Of a DNA stretch of 64,000 nucleotides, positions 21,624 to 31,237 are shown piece by piece. The DNA is from Paenibacillus amylolyticus. Its GTDB lineage: Bacteria > Bacillota > Bacilli > Paenibacillales > Paenibacillaceae. The stretch is from assembly GCF_003719335.1 (NCBI RefSeq), contig NZ_RIAS01000001.1, positions 744,001 through 808,000 on the forward strand, read 5' to 3'. The translations under genes and the position numbers were made by a program. Position 1 is the stretch's first letter; the number at the start of each line of letters is the position of its first letter. The notes under the pieces are model-generated. The model was not told the DNA's origin and did not search any database. It saw nothing but the letters and a program-made list of their open reading frames with translations.

Positions 21624-22403
21624 ATGTCTATTACGAAAAAAACATCTTTATTCGCTATGCTCATCATGATGATGATCGTAGTCGCTGCCTGCGGAGACAA
21701 AGCAGATAACAATGCAAAATCAAACGATCCTGCCGCCGCTGAAACAACTACAGGCGCAGATGCTGGCACAGCCAAAACAGATGATGCCGACAAATCAGAA
21801 GCGTCCAGCGAAGATAACAAAGAAACCGACAACTCATCCAAAATAGAGCTGGGGACAACACAAAAGGGTTCTTACACTAATGACTATTTTGGCGTATCCC
21901 TGAAATTCCCCGAGGCATGGGAGTATCAGGATGCCGAGGGCATGAATCAACTGACGAGTGCTTCCTCTGAAGCCATTGCCGGTGACGATGAAAAGAAGAA
22001 AAAGCAGATGGAACTGTCTCAAGCCAAGACATTGAACCTGCTCATGGCATCCCAATATCCGCTCGATGGCGGCAAGGTCGGTCCATCTGCAATGGTCATC
22101 GCCGAGAAGGTCAGCTTGTTGCAAGGCATTCTTACAGGGGAGGACTACCTGAAAGCTACCAAGAAGTTCATGGAAGACAGCAACTTCCCTTATGAATACA
22201 AAGACTTCACCAAAGAAACCATCGGTGGCAAAGAAATGGATCTGATGCAGATCACGACGAATGCAGCTGACGGAAGCAAAATCACTCAGGAATACTACAG
22301 CACCATCATTGAAGGTTATGCGTTCAACTTCATCTTCACATATCTCGATGATCAAACCAAAGCCGAGATCGACAATATTAAGAAGTCGGTTCAATTCAAA
22401 TAA
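21624..22403 (+). CDS. Lipoprotein with PsbP-like domain
   Basis: The N-terminus is a lipoprotein signal peptide ending in VVAACG, with Cys near residue 23 to be lipidated. A low-complexity Ala/Asp/Thr/Ser linker (about 24-70) leads to a globular domain beginning YTNDYFGVSLKFPEAWE, which resembles the PsbP/MOG1-like fold often found in surface lipoproteins. AGGAGGG lies 6 bases before the ATG. It is monocistronic with a strong terminator. The function is unknown. Confidence 0.75.
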   Translation: MSITKKTSLFAMLIMMMIVVAACGDKADNNAKSNDPAAAETTTGADAGTAKTDDADKSEASSEDNKETDNSSKIELGTTQKGSYTNDYFGVSLKFPEAWEYQDAEGMNQLTSASSEAIAGDDEKKKKQMELSQAKTLNLLMASQYPLDGGKVGPSAMVIAEKVSLLQGILTGEDYLKATKKFMEDSNFPYEYKDFTKETIGGKEMDLMQITTNAADGSKITQEYYSTIIEGYAFNFIFTYLDDQTKAEIDNIKKSVQFK

Positions 22404-22404
22404 A

Positions 22405-22460
22405 ACCGAAACCCCGGTAGCGATCTGAAACAGATCACGCCGGGGTTCTTTTTTCTTTTT
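22405..22460 (+). terminator. Terminator after the lipoprotein gene
   Basis: ACCCCGG and CCGGGGT enclose an inner GATCTG/CAGATC stem, followed by TTCTTTTTTCTTTTTT. It may also serve the convergent ATPase gene. Confidence 0.88.
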
Positions 22461-22481
22461 TACATAACTAAACAAAAGCGT

Positions 22482-24254
22482 TTAACTAGACAGGGCGACC
22501 CAATGTCCTTCTTTCACTTCGACCCAGCGCGAATGCTCCAGATTATATCGGTCTCCCGTGCCACTGGTTTCCTTCTCCTGATCTACCAAAGCGATACGTG
22601 GCTTATTTTTCTCCACCGCCGGATCAGGAACCGGAATGGCTGACAGCAACGCCTTCGTATACGGGTGCTGCGGATTAGCATACAGTTCTTCACTCTCGGC
22701 CAGTTCCACGATTTTGCCGTTATACATGACAGCGACCCGATCACTGATATGTTTGACCATCGACAGATCATGCGCGATGAACAAATACGTTAGACCCAAG
22801 CGCTGCTGCAGCTCTTCAAGCAACTGCACAATCTGCGCCTGAATAGAGACATCGAGTGCCGACAACGGCTCATCACAAACGATAAACTCTGGCTCTACCG
22901 CCAGCGCCCTTGCAATGCCAATTCGCTGACGTTGTCCACCCGAGAACTCATGTGGATATCGCTGTGCATGCGATGAATCAAGCCCCACCATCTCCAGCAG
23001 TTCTTCCACTCGCTTCTGTCGCTGTGCGGCATTACCTGCCAGCTGATGGATATCAAGCGCCTCGCCAATGATGTCCATAATTCTCATTTTGGGATTCAGT
23101 GAAGCATATGGATCTTGGAAAATGATCTGCATATGTCGTCGCATCGTTTTCATCTCTCCAGGCGAGAGTCGCTGCAACGGAATGCCCTTGAACAGCACGT
23201 CGCCTCCCGTTGGCTCATGCAAGCGAAGAATCGCTCTTCCTGTCGTGGATTTTCCGCTGCCTGACTCGCCTACAACGCCAAGTGTCTCCCCCTGACGGAT
23301 ATGAAAACTGATATCATTCACTGCTTTTAACGTATTGCCTTTTCCGAGGTTAAAATACTGTCTCAGAGATTTGACCTCCAGCAGCGGCTGATCGTCCTCC
23401 AGATCTTTGGGTACCTGAGAGACCAATTTAGGTTTCTTCTTCTCATCCAGCCGAGGTAGCGCGTTTAACAAACGGACGGTATACGGATGTTTTGGACTTT
23501 CAAAAATCTCCGCTGTAGTACCTGTCTCCACGATCTCTCCCTCTTTCATTACAACCACCCGGTCACACATGCCAGCAACCACACCCAAGTCATGTGTAAT
23601 AAGAATAATCGACGTCCCCAATTGCTCCTGCATATCTTTCATCAGGTTCAAAATCTGAGCCTGAATCGTTACATCCAAAGCTGTAGTCGGCTCATCGGCG
23701 ATTAATAGTTCAGGACGGCAAGCTAGGGCAATACCAATCATCACCCGCTGACGCATGCCACCGGAAAATTCATGCGGATACTGATTATAACGGATAGCGC
23801 TTTGTTTGATGCCTACTCGTTCCATCATGGCGATGGCTTGTTTTTTCGCTTCCCTTTTCGATAACTTCTGGTGTTTGATCAGACTTTCCGAGATTTGTTG
23901 ACCAATTTTGATCGTTGGATTAAGCGAGCTCATCGGATCTTGGAAGATCATGCCAATGTCCCGACCACGAATATGCTCCATCTCTTTTTGTGATTTCCCG
24001 GCGAGATCCATACCTTTAAAACGAATTTCACCCGATTTCATCTGAGACGGTGGAGAGGCAAGCAGCCTCATAATGGAGCGTGCGGTTACGCTTTTACCAC
24101 TACCTGATTCCCCGACGATGCCCAGCGTTTCCCCTTTCTGCAGTTCAAAACTGACCTGCTTGACCGCCTGAAACTCACTATCACCCGTGTAAAAAGAGAC
24201 GGACAAATCATTTACTCTCAGCAAAGGTTCCACGATGTGCACCATTCCTTTCAT
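22482..24254 (-). CDS. Fused double ABC ATPase of an oligopeptide/dipeptide-type importer
   Basis: The 590-residue protein fuses two ATPase domains (as in DppD-DppF fusions). Domain one has Walker A GESGSGKS (about 48), signature FSGGMRQR and Walker [13 protein letters not shown]. Domain two has Walker A GESGSGKS (about 333), signature FSGGQRQR and Walker [13 protein letters not shown]. Each domain ends with the family's C-terminal extension ([24 protein letters not shown]). It should power the two permeases on the opposite strand, whose operon starts 124 bases away. Separating the ATPase divergently from its permeases is unusual for this family. The start is uncertain by up to 7 codons. Confidence 0.93.
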   Translation of the reverse strand: MKGMVHIVEPLLRVNDLSVSFYTGDSEFQAVKQVSFELQKGETLGIVGESGSGKSVTARSIMRLLASPPSQMKSGEIRFKGMDLAGKSQKEMEHIRGRDIGMIFQDPMSSLNPTIKIGQQISESLIKHQKLSKREAKKQAIAMMERVGIKQSAIRYNQYPHEFSGGMRQRVMIGIALACRPELLIADEPTTALDVTIQAQILNLMKDMQEQLGTSIILITHDLGVVAGMCDRVVVMKEGEIVETGTTAEIFESPKHPYTVRLLNALPRLDEKKKPKLVSQVPKDLEDDQPLLEVKSLRQYFNLGKGNTLKAVNDISFHIRQGETLGVVGESGSGKSTTGRAILRLHEPTGGDVLFKGIPLQRLSPGEMKTMRRHMQIIFQDPYASLNPKMRIMDIIGEALDIHQLAGNAAQRQKRVEELLEMVGLDSSHAQRYPHEFSGGQRQRIGIARALAVEPEFIVCDEPLSALDVSIQAQIVQLLEELQQRLGLTYLFIAHDLSMVKHISDRVAVMYNGKIVELAESEELYANPQHPYTKALLSAIPVPDPAVEKNKPRIALVDQEKETSGTGDRYNLEHSRWVEVKEGHWVALSS

Positions 24255-24377
24255 ATCTGCTCTATCTTCTCATATGTAACCAATTCCATACCTTGACAAT
24301 TAAACCTACCCTACATAATATATACTATATTGATCGGAATAATGCAATTTAAACTTCAGTGAAAGGAGGATTACCGT

Positions 24378-25823
24378 TTGACTACTGGAGTAGAAAGTCA
24401 TCACACCACCCGTCTGGTGAATCATCTACGTTTTATTTATGGAAAAATGCTGCTTCATCCCGTCTATCGATATGTATTGATCGTTCTCGGATTACCGATC
24501 AACCTGATCGTTTATATGGTCTGGCGTTCCAAACGCAAACAAGATGACTGGTCAGCTGCAAAAAAACAAGCTGAACAGGAGATGCTCACCACTTCCTACC
24601 GGGATACCATACGATTGGAACTGGAAGAACAACTGAGGCGCAAGCATCGTTTTTTCAAACAAGAGGTCAGCGAGGCAGCATTCAGACAGCAGGCCGAGAG
24701 CTGGCTTGAGGAAACGTTTCAGAAAGAGTTGCTGGAACGAACGTCCCAAAAGTTAGAACAAAAGGGCAAGCATCGTCTCGCGATTCAAGATACATTCGGT
24801 ATGCTAATAGAGAAACCTTGGTTTCTTGCCTTATCGATCATCCCCGGCTGTTTGATGTTTTTCATCCTGTTTCTCTATGGTAATGCTTATCTAAAATACA
24901 TATTTGAAAGACTGCTCATGACCCTCTTTGTCATTCTGGGTGTAGCAACACTAGTATTTACGATTCTGTACTTATCTCCGTTCAACCCGGCGGCCAACAT
25001 TCTCGGCGTAACGGCAACACAAGAACAGATCGCAGCCTTTAATCATGTATACGGCCTGGATCAGCCTTATCTGACACAGCTTTGGAATAATATCAAGGGT
25101 ATTGCGATGTTTGATCTGGGCAAGTCGTTTGCAGGGAATGAGATCGTGACGGATACTATTGCCCGAAAGTTCCCGATTACGCTGACACTCGCCGTGATTT
25201 CCCTGTTGTTCGCCGTTGTCATCGCTTTGCCTATTGGCATTATCTCGGCGCTTAAGCCTAATTCCTGGTTTGATTACACATTTATGTTCATCGCTCTGAT
25301 TGGATTGTCTATTCCAAACTTCTGGCAGGGACTGATTTTCATCCTGAATTTTTCAATTAAAATGCAGTGGCTTCCCGCTACCTTTAATCCACAGAACTGG
25401 CTGTCCATGATTATGCCGGTCATTGTGCTAGGGACAGGACTTACGGCTGCGGTTGCACGAATGACCCGCTCATCTACACTGGAGGTCATTCATGAGGATT
25501 ATGTCATGACTGCCCGGGCCAAGGGCCTAAGTGAACGTCAAGTAATGCTGAAGCACGCGGTGCGTAATGCTCTGATTCCTATCATTACTGTTGTGGGGCT
25601 TCAATTCGGAGCTATGCTTGGCGGGGCTGCTGTAACAGAGAAGGTATTTAATATCAGCGGACTGGGAAGTTACATCGTGGATAAGCAATTCATACCCGAT
25701 ATTCCAAGTATCATGGGCGGAGTAATCTACACAGCGATCACGATTTCCATTGTGAATGTTGCGGTTGATCTGTTTTACGCGTTTATCGATCCAAGGGTTC
25801 GCTCCAAAATGAAACAATATTAA
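24378..25823 (+). CDS. OppB/DppB-like permease with a long N-terminal extension
   Basis: Residues about 160-481 form a standard OppB/DppB permease: six membrane helices, the family N-terminal RLLMTLFVILGVATLVF, and the EAA loop near EDYVMTARAKGLSERQVMLKHAVRNALIP. The first 160 residues are extra: a helix (YRYVLIVLGLPINLIVYMVW), then a charged coiled-coil-like stretch (about 60-130), then another hydrophobic segment. Typical family members have about 310-340 residues. A TTG start follows AAAGGAGG. It overlaps no gene and is 12 bases before the second permease. Confidence 0.92.
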   Translation: MTTGVESHHTTRLVNHLRFIYGKMLLHPVYRYVLIVLGLPINLIVYMVWRSKRKQDDWSAAKKQAEQEMLTTSYRDTIRLELEEQLRRKHRFFKQEVSEAAFRQQAESWLEETFQKELLERTSQKLEQKGKHRLAIQDTFGMLIEKPWFLALSIIPGCLMFFILFLYGNAYLKYIFERLLMTLFVILGVATLVFTILYLSPFNPAANILGVTATQEQIAAFNHVYGLDQPYLTQLWNNIKGIAMFDLGKSFAGNEIVTDTIARKFPITLTLAVISLLFAVVIALPIGIISALKPNSWFDYTFMFIALIGLSIPNFWQGLIFILNFSIKMQWLPATFNPQNWLSMIMPVIVLGTGLTAAVARMTRSSTLEVIHEDYVMTARAKGLSERQVMLKHAVRNALIPIITVVGLQFGAMLGGAAVTEKVFNISGLGSYIVDKQFIPDIPSIMGGVIYTAITISIVNVAVDLFYAFIDPRVRSKMKQY

Positions 25824-25835
25824 AGCAGGTGTACT

Positions 25836-27350
25836 ATGACAAAATCAAGCTCCCTTACGCAAGAAATGCGTTTCCGGCTCAAGTCTTCGCGTGAATACAG
25901 TCAAGCCAGCTTCGCATGGATCACTTCAGTTCTGCTGACCCTGTTCTTGCTACTGAACAGTTATGACTGGAGCGGGCAGACGTTCAAGCCTTTTATAGCT
26001 GGAGTAGCCGGCATTTATCTGTTCTTCACCCTCATTCAGAGTCTGCTTGTGATTCTAATCAGGCAGGACTTAACACATCGCGGGGTTATACGTGTTCTGA
26101 CACGTAGACTCGCATGGGTACAGCTGCTGGCTGCTTTGACAGGTAATATTTTTATTGTAACGGCTGCCTTCCATCTGATTCGAAAACGAAAAAGTATTGA
26201 GTATACATTCGCTGTATACGCACTGTTAACCCAGTTATTTGTGATCGGTGTATCGGCTCTGAATGTGTTCAAGCCTTATGTTGCGGATACCTTTCTGCCT
26301 TCGATGGCAGCCCTGCTATGTATTCTCGTCATGGATTTGATCGTATTGATCATTGTGTCAAGGTTTGATGCGACCTCTCCTCTACCTCGCTGGATGATGG
26401 TGGTAGGTGGAGTGATGATCGTTAGCGTGATTACGGGCAACGTTTTCGCGTTGCTACTGGGGATCTCGATCCTTCGCCGGCTCCGCAGACAAGGGAAGCA
26501 TGGAACGAATTTCTGGAATGATCTGTGGGAACGTCTTGCTCCCAATATGACCGCGATGTCCGGACTCTTTTTCATCATCTTCCTGTTCTCCATCTCCATC
26601 TGCAGTTTCTTTACCTTCGACTACAGCATGGCTGTGGAAAATAATTATTCGGCCCTGCTTCAGTCACCTTCTCTGGCCTATCCGCTAGGAACGGATGATT
26701 TCGGTCGATGTCTATTTTCACGAATCGTGTTTGGGGCACGGATTTCCTTGATTGTCGGTTTTATGTCAACCCTGATTCCGGTTGTGATTGGCGGTGTGCT
26801 GGGTGCCTTCTCAGGTTTCTACGGAAGACATACGGATAACATTATCATGCGACTGCTGGATATCCTGTATGCCATTCCAGGTATCTTGCTCGCTATCGCG
26901 ATTATCGCGGCTTTCGGTGCTAACACGGTAAATCTGATCGTGGCTCTGAGCCTCGGTTCGATTCCCACTTATGCCCGCACGATGCGAGCCAGTGTGCTCT
27001 ATGTGTCGACCTTTGAGTTTGTTGAAGCGGCGCGTGCCTTGGGATATACCAATCGTACGATTATTTTCAGACACATCATTCCCAACTCGCTAGCACCGAT
27101 GATTATCAAATCCACATTGACGATTGGCGGAGCTGTCATTGCAACCAGCAGTTTGAGTTACCTTGGACTCGGTGTAGAACCACATATTCCGGAATGGGGC
27201 AACATTCTGAAGCTGGGCAGCACCTATCTGGAGACTCATTCGTATCTAGCAATTTATCCAGGGCTCGCGATTATTCTGCTTGTTCTTTCGTTTAACTTTC
27301 TCGGTGACGGATTGCGGGATGCCCTTGATCCCAAGCTGGAGGAGGCGTGA
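25836..27350 (+). CDS. OppC/DppC-like permease with an added membrane domain
   Basis: Residues about 245-504 are a standard OppC/DppC permease (YPLGTDDFGRCLFSRIVFGAR, EAA loop EFVEAARALGYTNRTIIFRH, and a C-terminal NFLGDGLRDALDPKLEE). The preceding 240 residues hold about six or seven additional membrane helices and basic loops, not seen in usual members of about 300 residues. It forms the heteromeric channel with the upstream permease. The extra helices could dock an accessory protein or stabilise the complex; that is inference. No separate promoter is seen. Confidence 0.92.
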   Translation: MTKSSSLTQEMRFRLKSSREYSQASFAWITSVLLTLFLLLNSYDWSGQTFKPFIAGVAGIYLFFTLIQSLLVILIRQDLTHRGVIRVLTRRLAWVQLLAALTGNIFIVTAAFHLIRKRKSIEYTFAVYALLTQLFVIGVSALNVFKPYVADTFLPSMAALLCILVMDLIVLIIVSRFDATSPLPRWMMVVGGVMIVSVITGNVFALLLGISILRRLRRQGKHGTNFWNDLWERLAPNMTAMSGLFFIIFLFSISICSFFTFDYSMAVENNYSALLQSPSLAYPLGTDDFGRCLFSRIVFGARISLIVGFMSTLIPVVIGGVLGAFSGFYGRHTDNIIMRLLDILYAIPGILLAIAIIAAFGANTVNLIVALSLGSIPTYARTMRASVLYVSTFEFVEAARALGYTNRTIIFRHIIPNSLAPMIIKSTLTIGGAVIATSSLSYLGLGVEPHIPEWGNILKLGSTYLETHSYLAIYPGLAIILLVLSFNFLGDGLRDALDPKLEEA

Positions 27351-27408
27351 CGATGATTATTAATTTACATGATTTTTAAAAGTTGAACTAAAAGATGTTT
27401 ACATGAAG

Positions 27409-27493
27409 CACTCCGATGACAGAATAACCTTCCAATCGCTGTTATCCCCAGATTTTTTTGATTCCCTTTTCTCAAGGGAAAAATCCGGTGATA
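27409..27493. repeat. Intergenic hairpin repeat, first copy
   Basis: The first 38 bases (CACTCCGATG-AC-AGAATAAC...ATCGCTGTTAT) closely match 57732-57770. They are followed by a second hairpin, GATTCCCTT/AAGGGAAAAATC, bounded by TTATC/GATAA. The element sits between the permease and binding-protein genes and could act on the transcript joining them. It looks like a dispersed, structured intergenic repeat. Confidence 0.5.
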
Positions 27494-27609
27494 AAGGCGA
27501 CTACTCCGTTTTTCCAGGTTTTTTTCTGTCCTCTCCGTTTTTGTGTAAATGAAATAGTTCAAAAAAAAAAATCATACATCACATCTATTAATATAATGGA
27601 GGTATTCCC

Positions 27610-29430
27610 ATGAACAAACGTACACTTGTCGCCTTGCTGCTGATTCTCGTGCTGGTGATCTCCGGCTGCAATGTGAAAACCAAAACCGAATCGCAAGAGC
27701 AGAACCAACCTTCCGATACGACGGAGACAGCACCAAAAGCGGTGGACATCGAATTGCTCGCCATGAGCTCATCTGAGAATGATGTCAATATTATCCGCGA
27801 TCAGCTAACCAAAAACGGCTTCAATGTGAAGCTGAATCTGCAACCGGATTACGGCAGCTTTAAGTCCCAGCAGGACGCAGGCAACTATGATATCGCATTG
27901 TCCAGTTGGACAACGGTAACAGGTAATCCGGACTATGCAGTTCGCTCCCTTTTCAAAACAGGCGGGGACTACAGTATCCTGGCGGATCAAGAGATCGATA
28001 AGCTGATCGATCAGGCCGCTACGCAGACACCTGATGAATACAAAGAAACGTATAAAAAGTTGGAAGACCGTTTGGTTACCGATCAGGCGTACATCGCTCC
28101 CCTGTATATTTCTCTGAAAAGTCAGGCTGTGAACAAGGACATTCTGAATGTCGATACCGTTCGTCTGTCCAAATCCCGTGCGCTGGCGTGGGAACCGATT
28201 GAGTTCAAGGACAGTTCCAAAAACAGTAAAGATCCGTTGATTTTGACACAAGCAGCATCCGTACTGACTTCCCTTGATCCGATCAAAGGAAACGACGGTT
28301 CCATCAACCAACTTAATACCAATATGTATGTCCGCCTGGTGAACCTGACGGATGACGATCAACTGACAGCGGATGGATCGCTTTCACGTAATTTCACGAT
28401 TGCAGATGGCAACTCCGAGTACTATTTTGTACTTCGTGACGATATCAACTTTGCCAAAATCGAGAATAAAAAGGCTGTCGATACCGGAGAGCGTGTGGGC
28501 GCAGATGACGTTATCTTCTCCCTCGACCGTGCCAAAAATAAAGATTCCGTCCCGGATCACCGCACATACAGTCTGCATGAACATATCAAACAAGCGGAAC
28601 TGGTAACAGATCTGAGCGCACTGGAGTCAGCGAAACAATCCGGGGGTAGCGGAACCGTGCTTGAGGCTCTGAACCAAGGACTTGACAGCGATATTAAGGA
28701 ACTGGTCAGCGATAAAAAACAAGCGAATAACGGAGCAGGCAAATACCAGGTGGTTAAAGTAACGACCACTGAACCTTTCCCGCAAGTACTGAACTATCTG
28801 GCGCACCAATCGGCCGGGATCGTATCCAAGAAACAAGTGGAAAGCATCAATACGTATGACGTCGCATCCTTCGATGTGAACAAGGATATTCCTTATGGCG
28901 ATCAGAACACCGTGACCGAGGGTGCCAACTATAACAACACACTTTATACAAGCGGCCCTTACATTCTTTCTTATAAAAATGATTACGAAGGCGTCTTCCT
29001 GAAAAACCCGGGATATCGCAAAGGTTCCGACTTCGCACCGAAGATTGATCAGGTAAACGTACGCTTCATTGCAGATGCAGACAGCGCTCTTTCTGCTCTT
29101 CGCAGCAGTGAAATCCACCTGTATTACGGGGTGCCTGAGACGAAATACGATATTATCCAAAATGACAGCAAATTGCAGCTGCAAAGCATTCCAAGCAATG
29201 CCGTATCGTATCTGCTGTTCAACACAGCTAATCGTGAAGTAGCCAAGAGCAGTGATCTGAGAAAAGCAGTGCTGTATTCCATCAATCAGGATGAGATTCT
29301 GCAATTCTACAAAAACAACAAACTGAAGGCTTACTCCACCGTAAGCCCGCTTGTCCAAACCGGGAATGAACTCAAGGCTGATCCTGCCAAAGTGAAAGAA
29401 CTCCTGAGCAAGTATAACGCGTCAAAATAA
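27610..29430 (+). CDS. Lipoprotein substrate-binding protein, apparently circularly permuted SBP_bac_5
   Basis: The signal peptide ends in VISGCN, so the protein is lipidated at Cys20. Residues about 45-185 look like the normal C-terminal part of an oligopeptide/nickel-binding protein (YDIALSSWTTVTGNPDY, then EEYKETYKKLEDRLVTDQAY and IAPLYIS). Residues about 205-606 look like the normal N-terminal and middle parts (LDPIKGNDGSINQLNTNMYV, RVGADDVIFSLDRA, YTSGPYILSYKNDYEG, LRKAVLYSINQDEILQFY). The end, DPAKVKELLSKYNASK, is where an ordinary family member would continue into what is here the N-terminus. It presumably feeds the two upstream permeases. The substrate is unknown. Confidence 0.88.
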   Translation: MNKRTLVALLLILVLVISGCNVKTKTESQEQNQPSDTTETAPKAVDIELLAMSSSENDVNIIRDQLTKNGFNVKLNLQPDYGSFKSQQDAGNYDIALSSWTTVTGNPDYAVRSLFKTGGDYSILADQEIDKLIDQAATQTPDEYKETYKKLEDRLVTDQAYIAPLYISLKSQAVNKDILNVDTVRLSKSRALAWEPIEFKDSSKNSKDPLILTQAASVLTSLDPIKGNDGSINQLNTNMYVRLVNLTDDDQLTADGSLSRNFTIADGNSEYYFVLRDDINFAKIENKKAVDTGERVGADDVIFSLDRAKNKDSVPDHRTYSLHEHIKQAELVTDLSALESAKQSGGSGTVLEALNQGLDSDIKELVSDKKQANNGAGKYQVVKVTTTEPFPQVLNYLAHQSAGIVSKKQVESINTYDVASFDVNKDIPYGDQNTVTEGANYNNTLYTSGPYILSYKNDYEGVFLKNPGYRKGSDFAPKIDQVNVRFIADADSALSALRSSEIHLYYGVPETKYDIIQNDSKLQLQSIPSNAVSYLLFNTANREVAKSSDLRKAVLYSINQDEILQFYKNNKLKAYSTVSPLVQTGNELKADPAKVKELLSKYNASK

Positions 29431-29442
29431 ACCGTCCGAACA

Positions 29443-29492
29443 CAAAAGGCTGTCACCAGGATCATGCAGATCCATCGGTGACAGCCTTTTTC
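29443..29492. terminator. Bidirectional terminator between binding protein and acetyltransferase
   Basis: AAAAGGCTGTCACC and GGTGACAGCCTTTT are perfectly complementary, with an inner GGATC/GATCC stem. Both strands have T-runs. Confidence 0.9.
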
Positions 29493-29499
29493 CTATTCA

Positions 29500-30138
29500 T
29501 CATTCCGGCACTTGGCAATCTGCCAAAATGTCTGGATAATGCCTCATGCTGTCCGCTTCTGTAATGCTTCGGATCACTCTGCAAGGTACACCTGCGGCAA
29601 GCGAATGCGGTGGAATATCACGCGTAACCACGCTACCTGCCCCAATGACACATCCGTCTCCAATCGTGACGCCGCCGCACACGGTAACGTTTGCGGACAA
29701 CCACACATCATTACCAATCGTAACGGGTTTGGCATAACAGAGTGATTTCAGCTCACCATGTTGATTCAGCATCTGTCTCCGTTCACTCGCAATCAAAGGG
29801 TGAACAGGCGTAACGATCGTGACATTGGGACCAAAGCTGGTGTAGTCTCCAATCGTCACTTGTGCATCATCCTGTATGGTCAGATTGTAATTCGCGAAAA
29901 AGTGATGACCGATCCGGGTATGCACCCCATAGTGAAAGAAAATCGGACCCTGCATAAATCCGCCTTTCCCCATCTCACCTATTAACTGTTGTACAATTTG
30001 CTGTCTTTCCTCCGTCTGTTCTTCGAAGGTTTGGCTATAACGCTGACTGAGATGATGAGCTTTCCTTTTGATTTCCTTCAGTTCCGGATCAGCCGGACTG
30101 AATAACATGCCCTTCATAATTCTCTCTTCTTCACGCAT
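29500..30138 (-). CDS. Sugar O-acetyltransferase, maltose/galactoside acetyltransferase family
   Basis: The 212-residue protein is a left-handed beta-helix enzyme that transfers acetyl from acetyl-CoA to a sugar. The hexapeptide repeats run from VTIGDYTSFGPNVTI to VTIGDGCVIGAGSVVTRDIP. The conserved PVHPL motif and the NVTVCGGV loop fit the Maa/LacA family. The start has GAGGGG 8 bases upstream. It lies 24 bases after the HAD gene and is probably in the same operon, whose regulator may be the adjacent ROK protein. Confidence 0.88.
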   Translation of the reverse strand: MREEERIMKGMLFSPADPELKEIKRKAHHLSQRYSQTFEEQTEERQQIVQQLIGEMGKGGFMQGPIFFHYGVHTRIGHHFFANYNLTIQDDAQVTIGDYTSFGPNVTIVTPVHPLIASERRQMLNQHGELKSLCYAKPVTIGNDVWLSANVTVCGGVTIGDGCVIGAGSVVTRDIPPHSLAAGVPCRVIRSITEADSMRHYPDILADCQVPE

Positions 30139-30161
30139 CGCGATTTCCCCTCATCTTATGT

Positions 30162-30965
30162 TTATTGCTGTAAATCCATGATCGCCTGAATCGTTCGCAA
30201 TACACCATTTTCGTCATTGGATTTCGTAATGAATTGTGCGACACGTTTGGTATTCTCGCATGCATTGCTCACAGCAAAGCTGTATTTGGCAATTGCCATC
30301 AGTTCAACATCATTTTCTCCATCACCGAAGGACATCGTTTCGCGCGAAGTTACGCCCAGCATATCCTGCAATTTTTTGACCGTTTCACCTTTGTGCGTAT
30401 GCAGCGCCGTAATATCCAGCCACCGGGGTTCCGAATCAACAATATAGATTTGTCCTTCCATCGTCTGTTCCACATGTTTTCGCAGCGCTGTGCAGCGTCC
30501 CTGGGGATCGAACACCGTAATTTTTATAAAAGAGCTACTGATGTTTGCAAAAGAGTCCGTTTTGATGACCTGTTCATACGAACTCTTCACCACCTTATAC
30601 ATCTCATCCGAAATGGAAGAATGCACATAAGCGGTATCGCTTGCACAAACGATAATGGTCATTTGGGGATCAAATGCCTGAATTTCCTGAATGGCTTGCA
30701 GTGCTAGCGTAGGCTCCATGCTAAACTCCCGAACCATCTGCCCATCCTTCTTGATACGGGCTGCACTGTCCCCAAGAATCCAAACACCTCTGCTATGTTC
30801 GCCGAATAATTTCTCCACCCGTTCGCACTGCTTTCCGGTGCACGCTACAAAAGTAATGCCTTTACGTTTCATCTCCTCATGAACTTCGTTGAATAACTCC
30901 ATATCAAATGATCCTTGACTGTTTAGAAAAGTTCCGTCCAAATCGGTTACAACCAGTTTAATCAT
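30162..30965 (-). CDS. HAD-superfamily phosphatase, Cof type
   Basis: The 267-residue protein has the HAD nucleophile motif DLDGTFLNSQ at residues 7-16, a lysine region in the third motif and the Mg-binding GDGENDVELM (about 215), with a Cof-type (IIB) cap domain in between. It probably dephosphorylates a sugar phosphate or nucleotide. The ATG at 30965 follows GGAGGGACAC; an earlier ATG lacks a site. Three 13-base tandem repeats lie about 90-130 bases upstream, and the downstream acetyltransferase is probably co-transcribed. Confidence 0.9.
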   Translation of the reverse strand: MIKLVVTDLDGTFLNSQGSFDMELFNEVHEEMKRKGITFVACTGKQCERVEKLFGEHSRGVWILGDSAARIKKDGQMVREFSMEPTLALQAIQEIQAFDPQMTIIVCASDTAYVHSSISDEMYKVVKSSYEQVIKTDSFANISSSFIKITVFDPQGRCTALRKHVEQTMEGQIYIVDSEPRWLDITALHTHKGETVKKLQDMLGVTSRETMSFGDGENDVELMAIAKYSFAVSNACENTKRVAQFITKSNDENGVLRTIQAIMDLQQ

Positions 30966-31054
30966 GATGTGTCCCTCCAGTTGATTGATAGGTGATGTTG
31001 GCAAACGTCTTTAAGCGTCTTAAAGAACCTCTGTAGCCCGTGAAAATTCAAAGT

Positions 31055-31113
31055 CACCTTTATCAAACATCTTTATCAAACATCTTTATAAACAATATTT
31101 ATAAAGTGTGCAG
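31055..31113. promoter_or_regulatory. Three 13-base direct repeats plus a TTTATAAAG element upstream of HAD
   Basis: The units CACCTTTATCAAA, CATCTTTATCAAA and CATCTTTATAAAC follow each other exactly (31055-31093), and TTTATAAAGTGTGCAG follows at 31098. A closely related TTTATAAGTATGCAG and the palindrome ACTTTATAAAGT lie upstream of the ROK operon. They may be sites for that regulator. Confidence 0.5.
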
Positions 31114-31204
31114 AAAGTTCTTCTTCCCCTAATAGATTCTATCCCGTGTAACTGGTTTCATGTCAACAAGAAATTTCCGAAGCAATTCGTGGACTTATGT
31201 CAGC

Positions 31205-31237
31205 ACAAAAAAATCCACAGTACTTGCCCTGCGGATT
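31205..31237 (-). terminator. Terminator after the ROK gene
   Basis: AATCCGCAG pairs with CTGTGGATT (one mismatch) and seven T residues follow on the minus strand. The stem begins at the ROK stop codon. Confidence 0.78.

Noticed and set aside
24254..24378. A transport operon regulator or T-box between the divergent ATPase and permease genes
   Set aside because: The 123 bases contain no structured leader or clear operator.
28627..29358. A 243-codon frame opposite the substrate-binding protein
   Set aside because: Antisense shadow; the plus strand has signal peptide, lipobox and family motifs.
31055..31093. Possible replication iterons
   Set aside because: Three 13-base repeats without a replication gene or DnaA boxes; position before a HAD operon fits an operator better.
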